Shown: positions 42,113 through 50,976, numbered from the stretch's first letter. The stretch is DNA of 64,000 nt from Variovorax sp. 54 (GCF_002754375.1 NZ_PEFF01000001.1:5969501-6033500), one strand, 5' to 3'. A program made the numbers and translations. Notes: generated from the sequence alone by a model not told the origin.

Positions 42113-42658
42113 CTAGCGGATGTGTGTCGCGTAGGCTGCCTCGGCGGCCTCCAGCAGCGTCCAGAAGCCTTGCGGCTGGCGCCCTTGCAGCACCTCGTCG
42201 AGCACGCCGAGGTGCGCGTGCCAGCCACTGGCCACGCTCAGCGTTTCCTTGCGGTCGGGCAGTCGGCGGTGCGTGAGCACCAGGTGCGTGGCGTGCTCGC
42301 CCTGCGGCGACAGTTCGAAGGTGACTTCGGACGCGTCGTCGTGTTCGTTGCCCCAGCTGATGACGAGCAGGGTCGGTGCTTCGATGCGCAGCACGCGCGA
42401 GTTCTGCACGTGGGTCTGGCGGTACGCCGCGAAGCGCTCGGGCGCGACTTCGCCCGACAGCTCGGTGTGCTGGAAGCGCAGCTCGAACACTGCGCCGGGT
42501 GCCTGCGTCATCGTGCCGCCGGCCAGCCAGGTGCGGCGCTTCTCGGGATCGACGAGGTAGGTCCACACGCGCTCGACGGGCGCGGGCAGGGTGCGCTCGA
42601 TGCGCAGCGTGCCGGGCTCGGTCTGCGTGCCCAGGTCGTGTTTCAGGGTCATGGTCAT
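42113..42658 (-). CDS. SRPBCC (AHSA1-like) family protein
   Basis: 181 residues. The START/Bet v1-like fold is indicated by LRIERTLPAPVERVWTYLVDPEKRRTWL at the start and by THLVLTHRRLPDRKETLSVASGWHAHLGVL near the end. Such proteins bind hydrophobic ligands, and AHSA1-type members are commonly encoded with an ArsR regulator. Here the ArsR gene is 42 bases upstream on the same strand, making a typical two-gene operon. The ligand is unknown. Confidence 0.88.
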   Translation of the reverse strand: MTMTLKHDLGTQTEPGTLRIERTLPAPVERVWTYLVDPEKRRTWLAGGTMTQAPGAVFELRFQHTELSGEVAPERFAAYRQTHVQNSRVLRIEAPTLLVISWGNEHDDASEVTFELSPQGEHATHLVLTHRRLPDRKETLSVASGWHAHLGVLDEVLQGRQPQGFWTLLEAAEAAYATHIR

Positions 42659-42700
42659 GGGTCGGTGCTCCTTGGATGGATGAAGAGGAGAGAGAAGGGG

Positions 42701-43054
42701 TCAAGCACGGCCGTTGTCGTCGGCCTCGCGCTGCAGCGCCTGCGCCAATGCGTCCAGGCGGTGGTTCCAGAAGACTTCATACGCGCGCAGCCACGCATCG
42801 GCCGTGGCGAGCGCCGCCGGTTCGAGCCGGCACACGTGCGCCCGGCCCTGCACGGTGCGCGACACCAGCCCCGCGCGCTCCAGCGTCTTCACGTGCTTGG
42901 AGGCGCCCGCGAAGGACATGCGGAACGGCGCGCCCAGTTCGCCCACGCTGCATTCGCCCTGCGCGAGCAGCTGCAGCATGGTGCGCCGCGTGCTGTCGGC
43001 CAGGGCGTGGAACACGGCGTCGAGCCGTTCGTCTTCGATTTCAAGTTCAACCAT
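42701..43054 (-). CDS. ArsR-family regulator
   Basis: 117 residues from the ATG at 43054 (an upstream ATG at 43090 is inside the operator region). The winged helix covers LDAVFHALADSTRRTMLQLLAQGECSVGELGAPFRMSFAGASKHVKTLERAGLV. No CxC metal-binding pair is present in the recognition helix region, so this is the non-metal type usually paired with SRPBCC proteins. Two identical operator-like boxes (TTCAAC-N6-GTTGAA) lie over its start codon and 40 bases upstream, suggesting autorepression. Confidence 0.9.
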   Translation of the reverse strand: MVELEIEDERLDAVFHALADSTRRTMLQLLAQGECSVGELGAPFRMSFAGASKHVKTLERAGLVSRTVQGRAHVCRLEPAALATADAWLRAYEVFWNHRLDALAQALQREADDNGRA

Positions 43055-43063
43055 GAAGTTGAA
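43046..43063. promoter_or_regulatory. ArsR operator candidate, start-proximal
   Basis: TTCAAC (43046-43051), six bases, GTTGAA (43058-43063). It covers the start codon of the ArsR gene. An identical box lies at 43086-43103, exactly 40 bases away, so both face the same side of the helix or nearly so. Confidence 0.7.
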
Positions 43064-43085
43064 TATAGACCGATGCCAAATTAAA

Positions 43086-43103
43086 TTCAACCGAAAAGTT
43101 GAA
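43086..43103. promoter_or_regulatory. ArsR operator candidate, distal
   Basis: TTCAAC (43086-43091), six bases, GTTGAA (43098-43103), extended by A and T outside to a seven-base inverted repeat. It lies in an AT-rich patch between the ArsR gene and the beta-lactamase gene and could also affect the latter. Confidence 0.7.
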
Positions 43104-43229
43104 TGAAAAAAATGGCGTTACAGCTGATACACCCGAGACGCCGTGCGCGCACCGGGCGCTGGCAGGCCGGGTGCTGCGCTCCTACGATGCCTTTCATTCC
43201 ACTCACTCGCGAACGAAAGACACAACCCA

Positions 43230-44117
43230 ATGAACACCCTCATCCAGCGCCGCACCCTGTTGCTCGCCGTCGCCGTGACCCCGCTGGCGGGCGCCTGCAG
43301 CGCCTGGCCGAAGAAGGGCGCACAAGCCGACGCCGAAGCACAGCTCGCCGAACTCGAGCGCGCCTGCGGTGGCCGGCTCGGCGTGGCAGGCTTTCACACG
43401 GGCAGCGGCACACGCCTGCAGCACCGCGCGCACGAGCGCTTTCCGCTGTGCAGCACCTTCAAGCTGATGCTCGCCGCGGCCGTGCTCGAACGCAGCGCGA
43501 CCGATGCCAGCCTGCTCGGGCGCCGCATCAGCGTCGGCAAGGGCGACCTGGTGTCGCACTCGCCGGTCGCCGAGAAGCACCTCGCCACCGGCATGACCGT
43601 GAACGAGATGTGCGCCGCCACCATGCAGTACAGCGACAACGCCGCGGCCAACCTGCTGCTGAAGGTGCTGGGCGGGCCGGCCGCCGTCACCGCGTTCGCA
43701 CGGCGCATCGGCGACACCACCTTCCGCCTCGACCGCACCGAGCCCGAGCTGAACACCGCCATCCCCGGCGATCCGCGCGACACGACCACGCCCGCGGCCA
43801 TGAGCGACACCGTGCAGCGGCTGGCGCTGGGCGATGCGCTCGGTGCCCCGCAGCGTGAGCAGATGCGCGACTGGCTGCTCGGCAACACGACCAGCACCGA
43901 GCGCTTCCTGGCCGGTGTGCCCGCCGGCTGGCGTGTGGGCGACAAGACCGGCGCGGGCTCGTACGGCACCACCAACGACGTCGGCGTGCTGTGGCCGCCG
44001 TCGGGTGCGCCGCTGGTGCTGTCGGTCTACCTGACCTTCCCCGACAAGGACGCGAAGGGTCGCAACGACGTGGTCGCCTCGGCCACGCGCATCGCGGTGA
44101 AGGCCCTCGCGGGCTGA
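43230..44117 (+). CDS. Class A beta-lactamase
   Basis: 295 residues from the ATG at 43230. All class A motifs are present: Ser75-x-x-Lys78 in CSTFK, Ser135-Asp-Asn137 in YSDNAAAN, the omega-loop Glu171 in EPELN and Lys239-Thr-Gly241 in DKTGAGSYG. The signal peptide has twin arginines (QRRTLLLAVAVTPLAGAC), suggesting Tat export and possibly lipid attachment at Cys23. A cysteine precedes the nucleophile, but its partner at Ambler 238 is glycine, so the carbapenemase disulfide is absent. It hydrolyses beta-lactams in the periplasm; the spectrum cannot be read off. There is no divergent ampR; the LysR gene lies downstream on the same strand. Confidence 0.95.
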   Translation: MNTLIQRRTLLLAVAVTPLAGACSAWPKKGAQADAEAQLAELERACGGRLGVAGFHTGSGTRLQHRAHERFPLCSTFKLMLAAAVLERSATDASLLGRRISVGKGDLVSHSPVAEKHLATGMTVNEMCAATMQYSDNAAANLLLKVLGGPAAVTAFARRIGDTTFRLDRTEPELNTAIPGDPRDTTTPAAMSDTVQRLALGDALGAPQREQMRDWLLGNTTSTERFLAGVPAGWRVGDKTGAGSYGTTNDVGVLWPPSGAPLVLSVYLTFPDKDAKGRNDVVASATRIAVKALAG

Positions 44118-44156
44118 GGCCACAATGGGCGGCTCCCATCTTTCCCTTGCCGCCCC

Positions 44157-45152
44157 ATGGACCTGAGGTCTCTTCGCTATTTCATCGCGGTGCTCGAAGC
44201 CGGCAGCCTGTCGCGCGCGGCCGCGTCGCTGTACGTGGCGCAGCCCGCGCTGACCGCGCAGATCAAGAAGCTCGAGGCCGAACTCGGCACGCAGCTGTTC
44301 GACCGCTCGCATGTGGGCGTGACGCCGACGGCCGCCGGGCTGCAGCTGTACCAGGATGCGCGGCGCCTGCTGTCGGATGCCGCGGCCATGCGCGAGCGGC
44401 TGCAGCGCACGCCCGACGGGCCCGAGGGCTCGGTCACGGTGGCGGTGCCGTTCCTGCTGGCCTCGCTGCTGCTCGGGCCGGTGCTCGCGCGGCTGAAGCA
44501 GTCGCACCCGCGCATCCGCGTGTTCGTGATCGACGACCTGAGCCTGATGGTGCGCAAGGCCATGGTCGATCGCCGTGCCGACATCGGCCTGCTGGTCGAC
44601 ACCGCGAGCGTCGAAGGGCTCGATGTGCGTCCCTTCGTGCGCGAAGGCATGTTCCTCTGCGGCTTCGATGCGAAGGGCGAGGTGACGGCACTGCTCGGAA
44701 AAAGTGCGAAGGGCGGGCGTGCGAAGAAGGGTGCACCAGTTCGCCCCACAGTGCCTTTCGCGCGCGCCGCGGGCCTGCCGCTGGTGCTGCAGTCGCGCCG
44801 CTTCAGCATCCGCCAGCGCGTGGAGGCGGCGGCCGAGGCCGTGGGCGTGGAACTCAACGTGGTGCACGAGCACGATTCGGCGCGCGTGCTGCGCTCGCTC
44901 TACCTCGCGGGCGCGGGCTTCACGGTCTCGCCCGCCTGCGCGCTCGCGGACGGGCCGGGCGAACAGCCGAACTGGCTGGTCGCGCGCATCGTCGAGCCCG
45001 AGTTGCTGCGCACGTACCACCTGGCCACGCCGGCCGGCAAGGCGCCCGATGCGGCCACGCAGGTCGTGATGCAGGTGCTGGCCGACGAGGCGCGATCGAT
45101 GATCGCCTCGGGCCGCTGGGACGCGCAGTTCCTGGCTGACGGCAAGCCATAG
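44157..45152 (+). CDS. LysR-family regulator upstream of the ligase operon
   Basis: 331 residues. The DNA-binding part is MDLRSLRYFIAVLEAGSLSRAAASLYVAQPALTAQIKKLE. The effector domain includes a lysine- and glycine-rich loop (GKSAKGGRAKKGAPVRP) near residues 180-197 that is unusual for the family. It starts 39 bases after the beta-lactamase and ends 135 bases before the ligase operon, all in the same direction. It is more likely to regulate the downstream acyl-CoA operon than the lactamase, which lacks the divergent AmpR arrangement. Confidence 0.88.
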   Translation: MDLRSLRYFIAVLEAGSLSRAAASLYVAQPALTAQIKKLEAELGTQLFDRSHVGVTPTAAGLQLYQDARRLLSDAAAMRERLQRTPDGPEGSVTVAVPFLLASLLLGPVLARLKQSHPRIRVFVIDDLSLMVRKAMVDRRADIGLLVDTASVEGLDVRPFVREGMFLCGFDAKGEVTALLGKSAKGGRAKKGAPVRPTVPFARAAGLPLVLQSRRFSIRQRVEAAAEAVGVELNVVHEHDSARVLRSLYLAGAGFTVSPACALADGPGEQPNWLVARIVEPELLRTYHLATPAGKAPDAATQVVMQVLADEARSMIASGRWDAQFLADGKP

Positions 45153-45287
45153 CGCGCAGACGGATCGCGCGAAGGAGCCATCAACTTTTGTGATGGCCGC
45201 GCATCAGCAATCGGTATTTGTTGTGTAGCGGCGTTGCCTGCGACAGTTCTCCCGAAGGTGCACAGGCACCTGCCACAAGGAGACAAC

Positions 45288-46859
45288 TTGCCCTCACTCT
45301 CGCCCGAGATCGCCAACGTTGGCGAACTCGCATCCCGCGCCGCCCGCCTGCATGCCCGGCAGGTCGCCGTGACCACGCCGCAGCGCGCCTGCACCTACGA
45401 ACAGCTCGACCGGCGCGCGAACCGCCTGGCCAATGCCCTGCGCGGGCTCGGCCTGCAGCGCGGCGACCGCGTGGGCGTGTACCTGCCCAACTGCATCGAG
45501 ATCGTCGAGCTGGAGCTGGCCTGCTACAAGGCCGCGCTGGTGAAGGCGCCGATGAACGCGCGGCTCGCGCCCGTCGAGGTGGCCGAGGTCATCGTGAACA
45601 GCGACGCCACGCTGATCGTCACCACCGCCGCGCGCGCCGAGACCTTCCTGCCGTTGCTGAAAGGCGCGGCCCCGAAGCTGCTGCTGCTCGATGCGGCCGA
45701 AGGCACGCCCGCTTCGTACGAAGGCCAGCTGGCGCTCGCAAGCGACGCCTTCACCACGGAGCGCGTGCGCGCCGACGAGCTGGCCGTGCTGCACTACACC
45801 TCGGGCTCCAGCGGCGTGCTCAAGGCCGCGATGCAGACCTTCGGCAACCGGCTGGCCCAGCTGCGCAAGTTTCTCTCGCGCTCGGAGGGCATGCGCCCCG
45901 GTGACCTGCTGGGGCTGGTGGGGCCGATCACGCACGCCTCGGGCATGCAGATCGTGCCGGCGCTGTGCAGCGGCGCGACGATCCGTTTGTTCACCGGCTT
46001 CGAGCCCGCGCGCTTCCTGAGCGACATGAAGACAGAGCGCGTGACCCACACCTTCATGGTGCCCACCATGATCAACATGCTGCTGGCCGAGCTGCAGGGC
46101 CGCTACCGGCCGTTGCCGGACCTGCAACGCCTGGGCTACGGCGCCGCACCGATGGCGCCCGCGCGGATCATGCAGGCGATGGACGTGTTCGGCCCCGTGC
46201 TGTCGCAGGGCTACGGCGCGGGCGAGACCACGTCGGGCGTGTGCGGCCTCTCGGTGGAAGACCACCTGTTCGCGCGCGCCGCCATGCCCGACCGGCTGGC
46301 CTCGTGCGGCCGGCCGTTTCTCGAATCGGTGGTGGAGATCGTCGACGACGAAGGCCAACTGGTCGCGCCCGGCGAGGTGGGCGAGATCGTGGTGGGCGGC
46401 GAGGACATCTTCGCCGGCTACTGGCGCGCGCCCGAACTCACGGCCGAGGTGCTGAAAGACGGGCGCTATCACACGGGCGACCTCGCGCGCGCCGACGACG
46501 AGGGCTACATCTACATCGTCGATCGCAAGAAGGACATGGTCATCAGCGGCGGCTTCAACGTGTACCCCTCGGAGGTCGAGGCCGTGCTGTACCAGCACGC
46601 GGCCGTGGCCGAGGCCTGCGTGTTCAGCGTGCCCGACGACAAGTGGGGCGAGGCGGTGGCCGCGCACATCGTGCTGAAGCCAGGCGCCTCGCCCGACACG
46701 GCCGGGCTCGACGACTTCTGCGCCGCACGGCTCGCGGGCTTCAAGCGGCCACGCCGCATCGAGTTCGTCGATTCGCTGCTGAAGAACGCCAACGGCAAGG
46801 TCGCACGCAAGGCGATCCAGACGCCGTACTGGGCCGGCCACGCGCGCCGCGTCAACTGA
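45288..46859 (+). CDS. AMP-binding acyl-CoA synthetase
   Basis: 523 residues starting at a TTG (45288) with AAGGAG six bases before it; this is the best start because it begins the protein just ahead of the conserved LASRAARLHARQVAV. Adenylation motifs are present: the phosphate-binding loop HYTSGSSGVLKAAM, the YHTGDLARADDEGYIYIVDRK hinge region, SGGFNVYPSEVE, and the C-terminal catalytic lysine in NANGKVARK. It activates a carboxylic acid to its CoA ester through an acyl-AMP. The acyl-CoA dehydrogenase and Bug receptor that follow suggest one pathway from uptake to oxidation of an unknown acid. Confidence 0.92.
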   Translation: MPSLSPEIANVGELASRAARLHARQVAVTTPQRACTYEQLDRRANRLANALRGLGLQRGDRVGVYLPNCIEIVELELACYKAALVKAPMNARLAPVEVAEVIVNSDATLIVTTAARAETFLPLLKGAAPKLLLLDAAEGTPASYEGQLALASDAFTTERVRADELAVLHYTSGSSGVLKAAMQTFGNRLAQLRKFLSRSEGMRPGDLLGLVGPITHASGMQIVPALCSGATIRLFTGFEPARFLSDMKTERVTHTFMVPTMINMLLAELQGRYRPLPDLQRLGYGAAPMAPARIMQAMDVFGPVLSQGYGAGETTSGVCGLSVEDHLFARAAMPDRLASCGRPFLESVVEIVDDEGQLVAPGEVGEIVVGGEDIFAGYWRAPELTAEVLKDGRYHTGDLARADDEGYIYIVDRKKDMVISGGFNVYPSEVEAVLYQHAAVAEACVFSVPDDKWGEAVAAHIVLKPGASPDTAGLDDFCAARLAGFKRPRRIEFVDSLLKNANGKVARKAIQTPYWAGHARRVN

Positions 46860-46870
46860 AAGAGAACGAC

Positions 46871-48109
46871 ATGGACACCACGCTGACACCTTCCGCTGCT
46901 GCCACCGAGGCCTCGGCCATCCGCGCGCCATTGTTCGACGGCCCCTTCGAGGGCTCGCCGCGCGCGGCCGAACTGATCGCCCGCATCGGCGATTTTTTGA
47001 ACGGCGAGCTGGCCGACCTGGTGCGCGAGAAGGGCATCGACCACGAGCACGGCCCCGACCGGGAGACGCTGCGCCATGTCTGGCGCCGCTCGCACGCGAT
47101 GGGCTTCTACGGCATGACGCTGCCCCAGGCGATGGGCGGGCTGGGCCTGTCGCTGCTCGACCATGTGCTGGTGAAGGAATCGATCTACGCCAGCGGCTCG
47201 CCGCTCGCGCCGCATGTGTTCGGCGAACTCAGCGGTCCGCCGCGTGTCGGCGCACTCGCCAAGTTCGCGACGCCGGAGCAGATGGCGAATTTCATCCGTC
47301 CCGTGGCGCAGGCCGAGAAGGCGATCTGCTTCGCGCTCACCGAAGCCGAGGCCGGCTCCGATGCCGGCGCGGTGCAGACGACGGCGCGGCGCGAGGGCGA
47401 TGTGTACGTGCTCGACGGGCGCAAGCGCTTCATCTCGGGCTCGCCGTTCGCGGATTTCGCAGTGCTCATGGCGTCCACTTCGGACGACCCGGCGCGCCGC
47501 GAGGTGACGGCCTTCTTCGTCGACCTGACGCAGCCGGGCGTCGAGGTGCAGTCCGGCTACAAGACCATGGCGGGCCAGTCGACCACGGGCGACATCGTGC
47601 TCACCGGCTGCCGCGTGCCGGCCGCGAACCTCATCGGCGAACCCGGCAAGGGGCTGGCATTGGCGCTGGGGCGCATCACGGTCAACCGGCTGCTGCATTG
47701 CCCGGGCATGGTGGGGCTGGCGACCGTGGCGCTGAAGGACGCGCGCGACTACGCGCGCACCCGCCGCCAGTTCGGCCGCGCCATCGCGCAGTTCCAGGCG
47801 ATCCAGCATTCGCTGGCCGACATGGCGACCCAGCTGTGCGCGGCGCGCGCGCTGATGCTGTCGACCGCGCGGCAGATCGACGCCGGCGGCGACCCGCGCG
47901 CCGAGGCCTCGATGGCCAAGCTGTTCTGCTCGGAGGCCGCGTTCCGCGTGGCCGACGCGGCGGTGCAGATCCACGGCGGCGAAGGCATCGTGCAGGGGCG
48001 GCGCGTGGAGTTCCTGTTCCGCATGCTGCGCATGTACCGCGTGCTCACGGGCACCAGCGAGATCCAGAAGAACATCATCGCGCGCGAACTGATCGGCGAC
48101 GTGGCCTGA
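46871..48109 (+). CDS. Acyl-CoA dehydrogenase family protein
   Basis: 412 residues from the ATG at 46871, 11 bases after the ligase stop. Family marks include CFALTEAEAGSDAGAVQTTAR, DGRKRFISGSPFADFAVLM, ARTRRQFGRAIAQFQAIQHSLADMAT and the C-terminal HGGEGIVQGRRVEFLFRMLR. The position normally holding the catalytic glutamate in the C-terminal EGTxEI motif is Thr393 (VLTGTSEIQ). The base may lie elsewhere, as in isovaleryl- or long-chain-type enzymes, or the reaction may differ. It probably oxidises the CoA ester made by the preceding ligase. Confidence 0.9.
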   Translation: MDTTLTPSAAATEASAIRAPLFDGPFEGSPRAAELIARIGDFLNGELADLVREKGIDHEHGPDRETLRHVWRRSHAMGFYGMTLPQAMGGLGLSLLDHVLVKESIYASGSPLAPHVFGELSGPPRVGALAKFATPEQMANFIRPVAQAEKAICFALTEAEAGSDAGAVQTTARREGDVYVLDGRKRFISGSPFADFAVLMASTSDDPARREVTAFFVDLTQPGVEVQSGYKTMAGQSTTGDIVLTGCRVPAANLIGEPGKGLALALGRITVNRLLHCPGMVGLATVALKDARDYARTRRQFGRAIAQFQAIQHSLADMATQLCAARALMLSTARQIDAGGDPRAEASMAKLFCSEAAFRVADAAVQIHGGEGIVQGRRVEFLFRMLRMYRVLTGTSEIQKNIIARELIGDVA

Positions 48110-48144
48110 AGCCGAACCAAAAAAATCAGGAGACAAGACAAACC

Positions 48145-49143
48145 ATGACGCTCATCAATGCCCATCGCCGCGCGCTGTGCGGCGCGATCGCTGCCTCGGC
48201 GCTGCTGCCGGCCGTAGCTCGCGCAGCCGGAGCGACCGCCGCCCCCTGGCGGCCGACCCGCCCGGTCAAGTGGGTCGTACCGTACCTCGCCGGCACCGGC
48301 CCGGACAACGGCGCGCGCATCCTCGCGGAAGCACTCGGGCCCTTGCTGGGGCAGCCGGTCGTCATCGAAAACCGCGGCGGCGCGGCCGGCAACATCGGCG
48401 CGCGCCAGGTCGCGCGCGCCGCGCCCGACGGCTACACCTGGATCTACTCCAGCGCGCCCATGGCCGCCAACATGCGCATGCAGCAGAACCCGGGCTACGA
48501 CGCCGTGAAGGACTTCCGCCACATCATGCGGCTCACCACCTCCGACGTGCTGCTGGTGGTGAACGCGGCTTCGGGCATCCAGACGCTGCAGGAACTCGTG
48601 GCGCGCGCGCGGGCCAACCCCGGCAAGCTCGACTACGCCTCGGGCGGCGTGGGCACGCCCTCGCACCTGGGCGTGGAGCTGTTCCTGCAGGCGGCGGGCG
48701 TGCAGGCCACGCACGTACCGTACAAGGGCGCGTCGGAAATCGTCAACGCGGTGCTGGGCAGCCAGGTGAACTTCGGCATGCCGATCTTCTCGGTGGCGCT
48801 GCCGCACGTGCAGGGCGGCAAGCTGCGCGCGCTCGGCGTGGCGGGCAGCAAGCGCAACGCGGCCTTGCCGCAGGTGCAGACGCTGGCCGAGCTGGGGCTG
48901 CGCGGCGTCGAGCTCACGTCGTGGGGCGGCGTGTCGGTGCCGGCCGGCACGCCCGACGCCATCGCTGCGCGCATCTACGAGGTGTTCGGCCAGGCGCTGA
49001 AGCAGCCGTCGGTGATCACCGCGCTGACGGAGCTGGGCAGCGAGGTGAGCCCGTCGACGCCCGAGGCCTACGTGCAGGGCTTCGCGAGCGAGATGGAACT
49101 GACCGAGCGGATGATGAAGACGGCGAAGCTGCAGCCGCTGTAA
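48145..49143 (+). CDS. Bug-family (TctC-like) solute-binding protein
   Basis: 332 residues from the ATG at 48145, with GGAGACAA at 48129-48136. The N-terminus has HRRALCGAIAASALLPAVARAAG, a signal peptide with paired arginines. The mature protein shows PVKWVVPYLAGTGPDNGARI, ENRGGAAGNIGARQVARAAPDGYTW and VPYKGASEIVNAVLGSQVNF. It is the last gene of the ligase/dehydrogenase operon, so its ligand is likely the acid those enzymes use. It is convergent with the TrhA-like gene. Confidence 0.93.
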   Translation: MTLINAHRRALCGAIAASALLPAVARAAGATAAPWRPTRPVKWVVPYLAGTGPDNGARILAEALGPLLGQPVVIENRGGAAGNIGARQVARAAPDGYTWIYSSAPMAANMRMQQNPGYDAVKDFRHIMRLTTSDVLLVVNAASGIQTLQELVARARANPGKLDYASGGVGTPSHLGVELFLQAAGVQATHVPYKGASEIVNAVLGSQVNFGMPIFSVALPHVQGGKLRALGVAGSKRNAALPQVQTLAELGLRGVELTSWGGVSVPAGTPDAIAARIYEVFGQALKQPSVITALTELGSEVSPSTPEAYVQGFASEMELTERMMKTAKLQPL

Positions 49144-49156
49144 GGCGCGGGCTTCG

Positions 49157-49780
49157 TCAGAGAACGAACCAGCCCACGGCCACGTAGTGGCTCGCGGTGC
49201 CCGCCAGCACGAACAGGTGCCAAGCGCCGTGCGCGTGGCGCAGCCCCAGCCGGTTGCGATAGAACACCGTGCCCACCGTGTAGAGCACGCCGCCCGCGAC
49301 CAGCCAGGCCAGGCCCGTGGCGTGCAGCTTGGCCGCCAGCGGCGCGGCGGCCAGCACGCCGAGCCAGCCCATGCCGATGTACAGCGGCAGCGAAGGCTTC
49401 TTCGCTGCGCCCGCATCGGCGGGTTTCAGCTCGCGCCAGATGCCGAAGCACGCCGCGCTCCAGATCGCCGCGAGCAGCAGCCAGCCCCAGGGGCCTTGCA
49501 GCGTGACGAGCGCGAAGGGCGTGTAGGTGCCCGCGATGAGCAGGTAGATCGCGCAGTGGTCGGCGCGCTCCCACAGGCGCTTGCTTCGGCCGCGCGTGCT
49601 GTGAAAGAGCGTGGAGGCCGCGTACAGCGCCACGGCCGAGAGCGAGAACACCAGGCCCCCCGCGATGCGCGCCGGATCGCCGGTGGGCAGCGTCTTGGCG
49701 AGCAGCAGCGCGGCGGCCGGCAGCGCGAGCAGCAGGCCGAACAAGTGGCTGTAGCCGTTGAGTCGTTCGCCGGGGTACAT
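49157..49780 (-). CDS. Hemolysin III/TrhA family membrane protein
   Basis: 207 residues with about seven hydrophobic segments. The PAQR/hemolysin III pattern is visible: ERLNGYSHLFGLLLALPAAALL at the start, ASTLFHSTRGRSKRLWERADHCAIYLLIAGTYTPF in the middle, and HGAWHLFVLAGTASHYVA at the end. The conserved His residues in these three blocks are the metal site of the superfamily. In E. coli TrhA maintains membrane energetics; haemolytic activity is not implied. Confidence 0.9.
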   Translation of the reverse strand: MYPGERLNGYSHLFGLLLALPAAALLLAKTLPTGDPARIAGGLVFSLSAVALYAASTLFHSTRGRSKRLWERADHCAIYLLIAGTYTPFALVTLQGPWGWLLLAAIWSAACFGIWRELKPADAGAAKKPSLPLYIGMGWLGVLAAAPLAAKLHATGLAWLVAGGVLYTVGTVFYRNRLGLRHAHGAWHLFVLAGTASHYVAVGWFVL

Positions 49781-49980
49781 GAGGTGCGATGAGGATGGAG
49801 GAGGGCGCGTCGGGCGCCCGCGATCCTAGGGAGACGCCATGACGCCGCCGTGACCGGGCAAACCCTCTCTGGCTTCTGGTTGCAAATGTTTACATTCAGC
49901 GGCCGGGATGCGTTCCCGACACCCGCCGCGTGCTTTGGCGCACCAGCGCCGGCGGGCCTTCTCACCGTGAGGGACTGCCG

Positions 49981-50976
49981 ATGAAAAAACGTTTGATGTC
50001 GTGGCGCCGGGCTACCGCCTTGTGCATTGCCATGGGGTGCGCGGTCACTGCTTCCGCGCAAGTGCAGCAGTTCAAGTGGGGCCACATCTACGAGCCCGCG
50101 AGCATCTTTCACCAGCAGGCCGAACTGGCGGCGCGCAAGATCGCCGAGCAGTCGGGCGGCAAGATCAAGATCGAGGTGGTGCCCGCGTCCAAGCTGGGGC
50201 AGGAGCGCGACTATGCGCTGATGCTCGCCAACGACTCCATGCAGATCGCCTACGTCGGCCAGGCCACGCTGGCCGAGGGCTATCCGCCGCTGGGCCTAGG
50301 CAGCTACCCCTTCGCCTTCAAGGACCTGGACCACGTGCGCAAGTACCTCGCAAGCCCGCTGCTCGCGGACCTGATGAAGGGCTACAACGAGCGCAGCGGC
50401 AACCGCATGGTCGCGTCGGTTTATTACGGCGCGCGGCAGGTGACCTCGGGCAAGCCGCTGCAGCGCCCCGAAGACTTTCGCGACCTGCGCCTGTACGTGC
50501 CCGACGCCGCGGCCTACCAGCTCTTTGCCACCGCGCTCGACGCCAAGCCCGTGTCGCTGCCGTTCAACAGCCTGTACGGCGCGCTCAAGAAGAACGAGGT
50601 CGAGGCGCAGGAGCATCCGCTGGGCACGGTGCGCGCCAAGCAGCTCTACGAAGTGCAGAAGTACGTGCAGCTCACGGGCCATATCTACGACACGCTGGGC
50701 ATCGTGATCGGCAAGGCCGCCTGGGCTCGCCTTACGCCGCCGCAGCAGGCGATGGTGGAGAAGACCCTGGCCGACACGGCCAAGTGGACCAACGTCGGCG
50801 TGATCGCCAGCGAGCTGGAAGACGAGCAGTTCCTGCGCAGCAAGGGCATGACGGTGCAGCCGGTCAACCGGCTGCCGCTGCTGGAGCGCGTGGCGAAACG
50901 GTCCACGCCCGAGCAGATGGGCGCGCGGCCGGGTGACTTTGCCAAGTTGCAGGCGCTGGCAGGGGCGGCGAACTGA
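49981..50976 (+). CDS. Orphan TRAP-type solute-binding protein (DctP-like)
   Basis: 331 residues from the ATG at 49981, with a signal peptide (ALCIAMGCAVTASA). The mature part has WGHIYEPASIFHQQAELAARKIAEQSGGKIKIEVVPASKLG, then the substrate-carboxylate arginine region GARQVTSGKPLQRPEDFRDLRLYVP and GQEHPLGTV-like EVEAQEHPL. This places it among DctP/TeaA-type receptors for organic acids. Neither a DctQ nor a DctM membrane gene is beside it, so it must share a permease encoded elsewhere. It converges with the AraC gene seven bases away. Confidence 0.9.
   Translation: MKKRLMSWRRATALCIAMGCAVTASAQVQQFKWGHIYEPASIFHQQAELAARKIAEQSGGKIKIEVVPASKLGQERDYALMLANDSMQIAYVGQATLAEGYPPLGLGSYPFAFKDLDHVRKYLASPLLADLMKGYNERSGNRMVASVYYGARQVTSGKPLQRPEDFRDLRLYVPDAAAYQLFATALDAKPVSLPFNSLYGALKKNEVEAQEHPLGTVRAKQLYEVQKYVQLTGHIYDTLGIVIGKAAWARLTPPQQAMVEKTLADTAKWTNVGVIASELEDEQFLRSKGMTVQPVNRLPLLERVAKRSTPEQMGARPGDFAKLQALAGAAN

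Noticed and set aside
43230..45152. AmpR-type control of the beta-lactamase by the neighbouring LysR gene
   Set aside because: AmpR genes are divergent from the lactamase with a shared operator; here the LysR gene is downstream in the same direction and precedes another operon.
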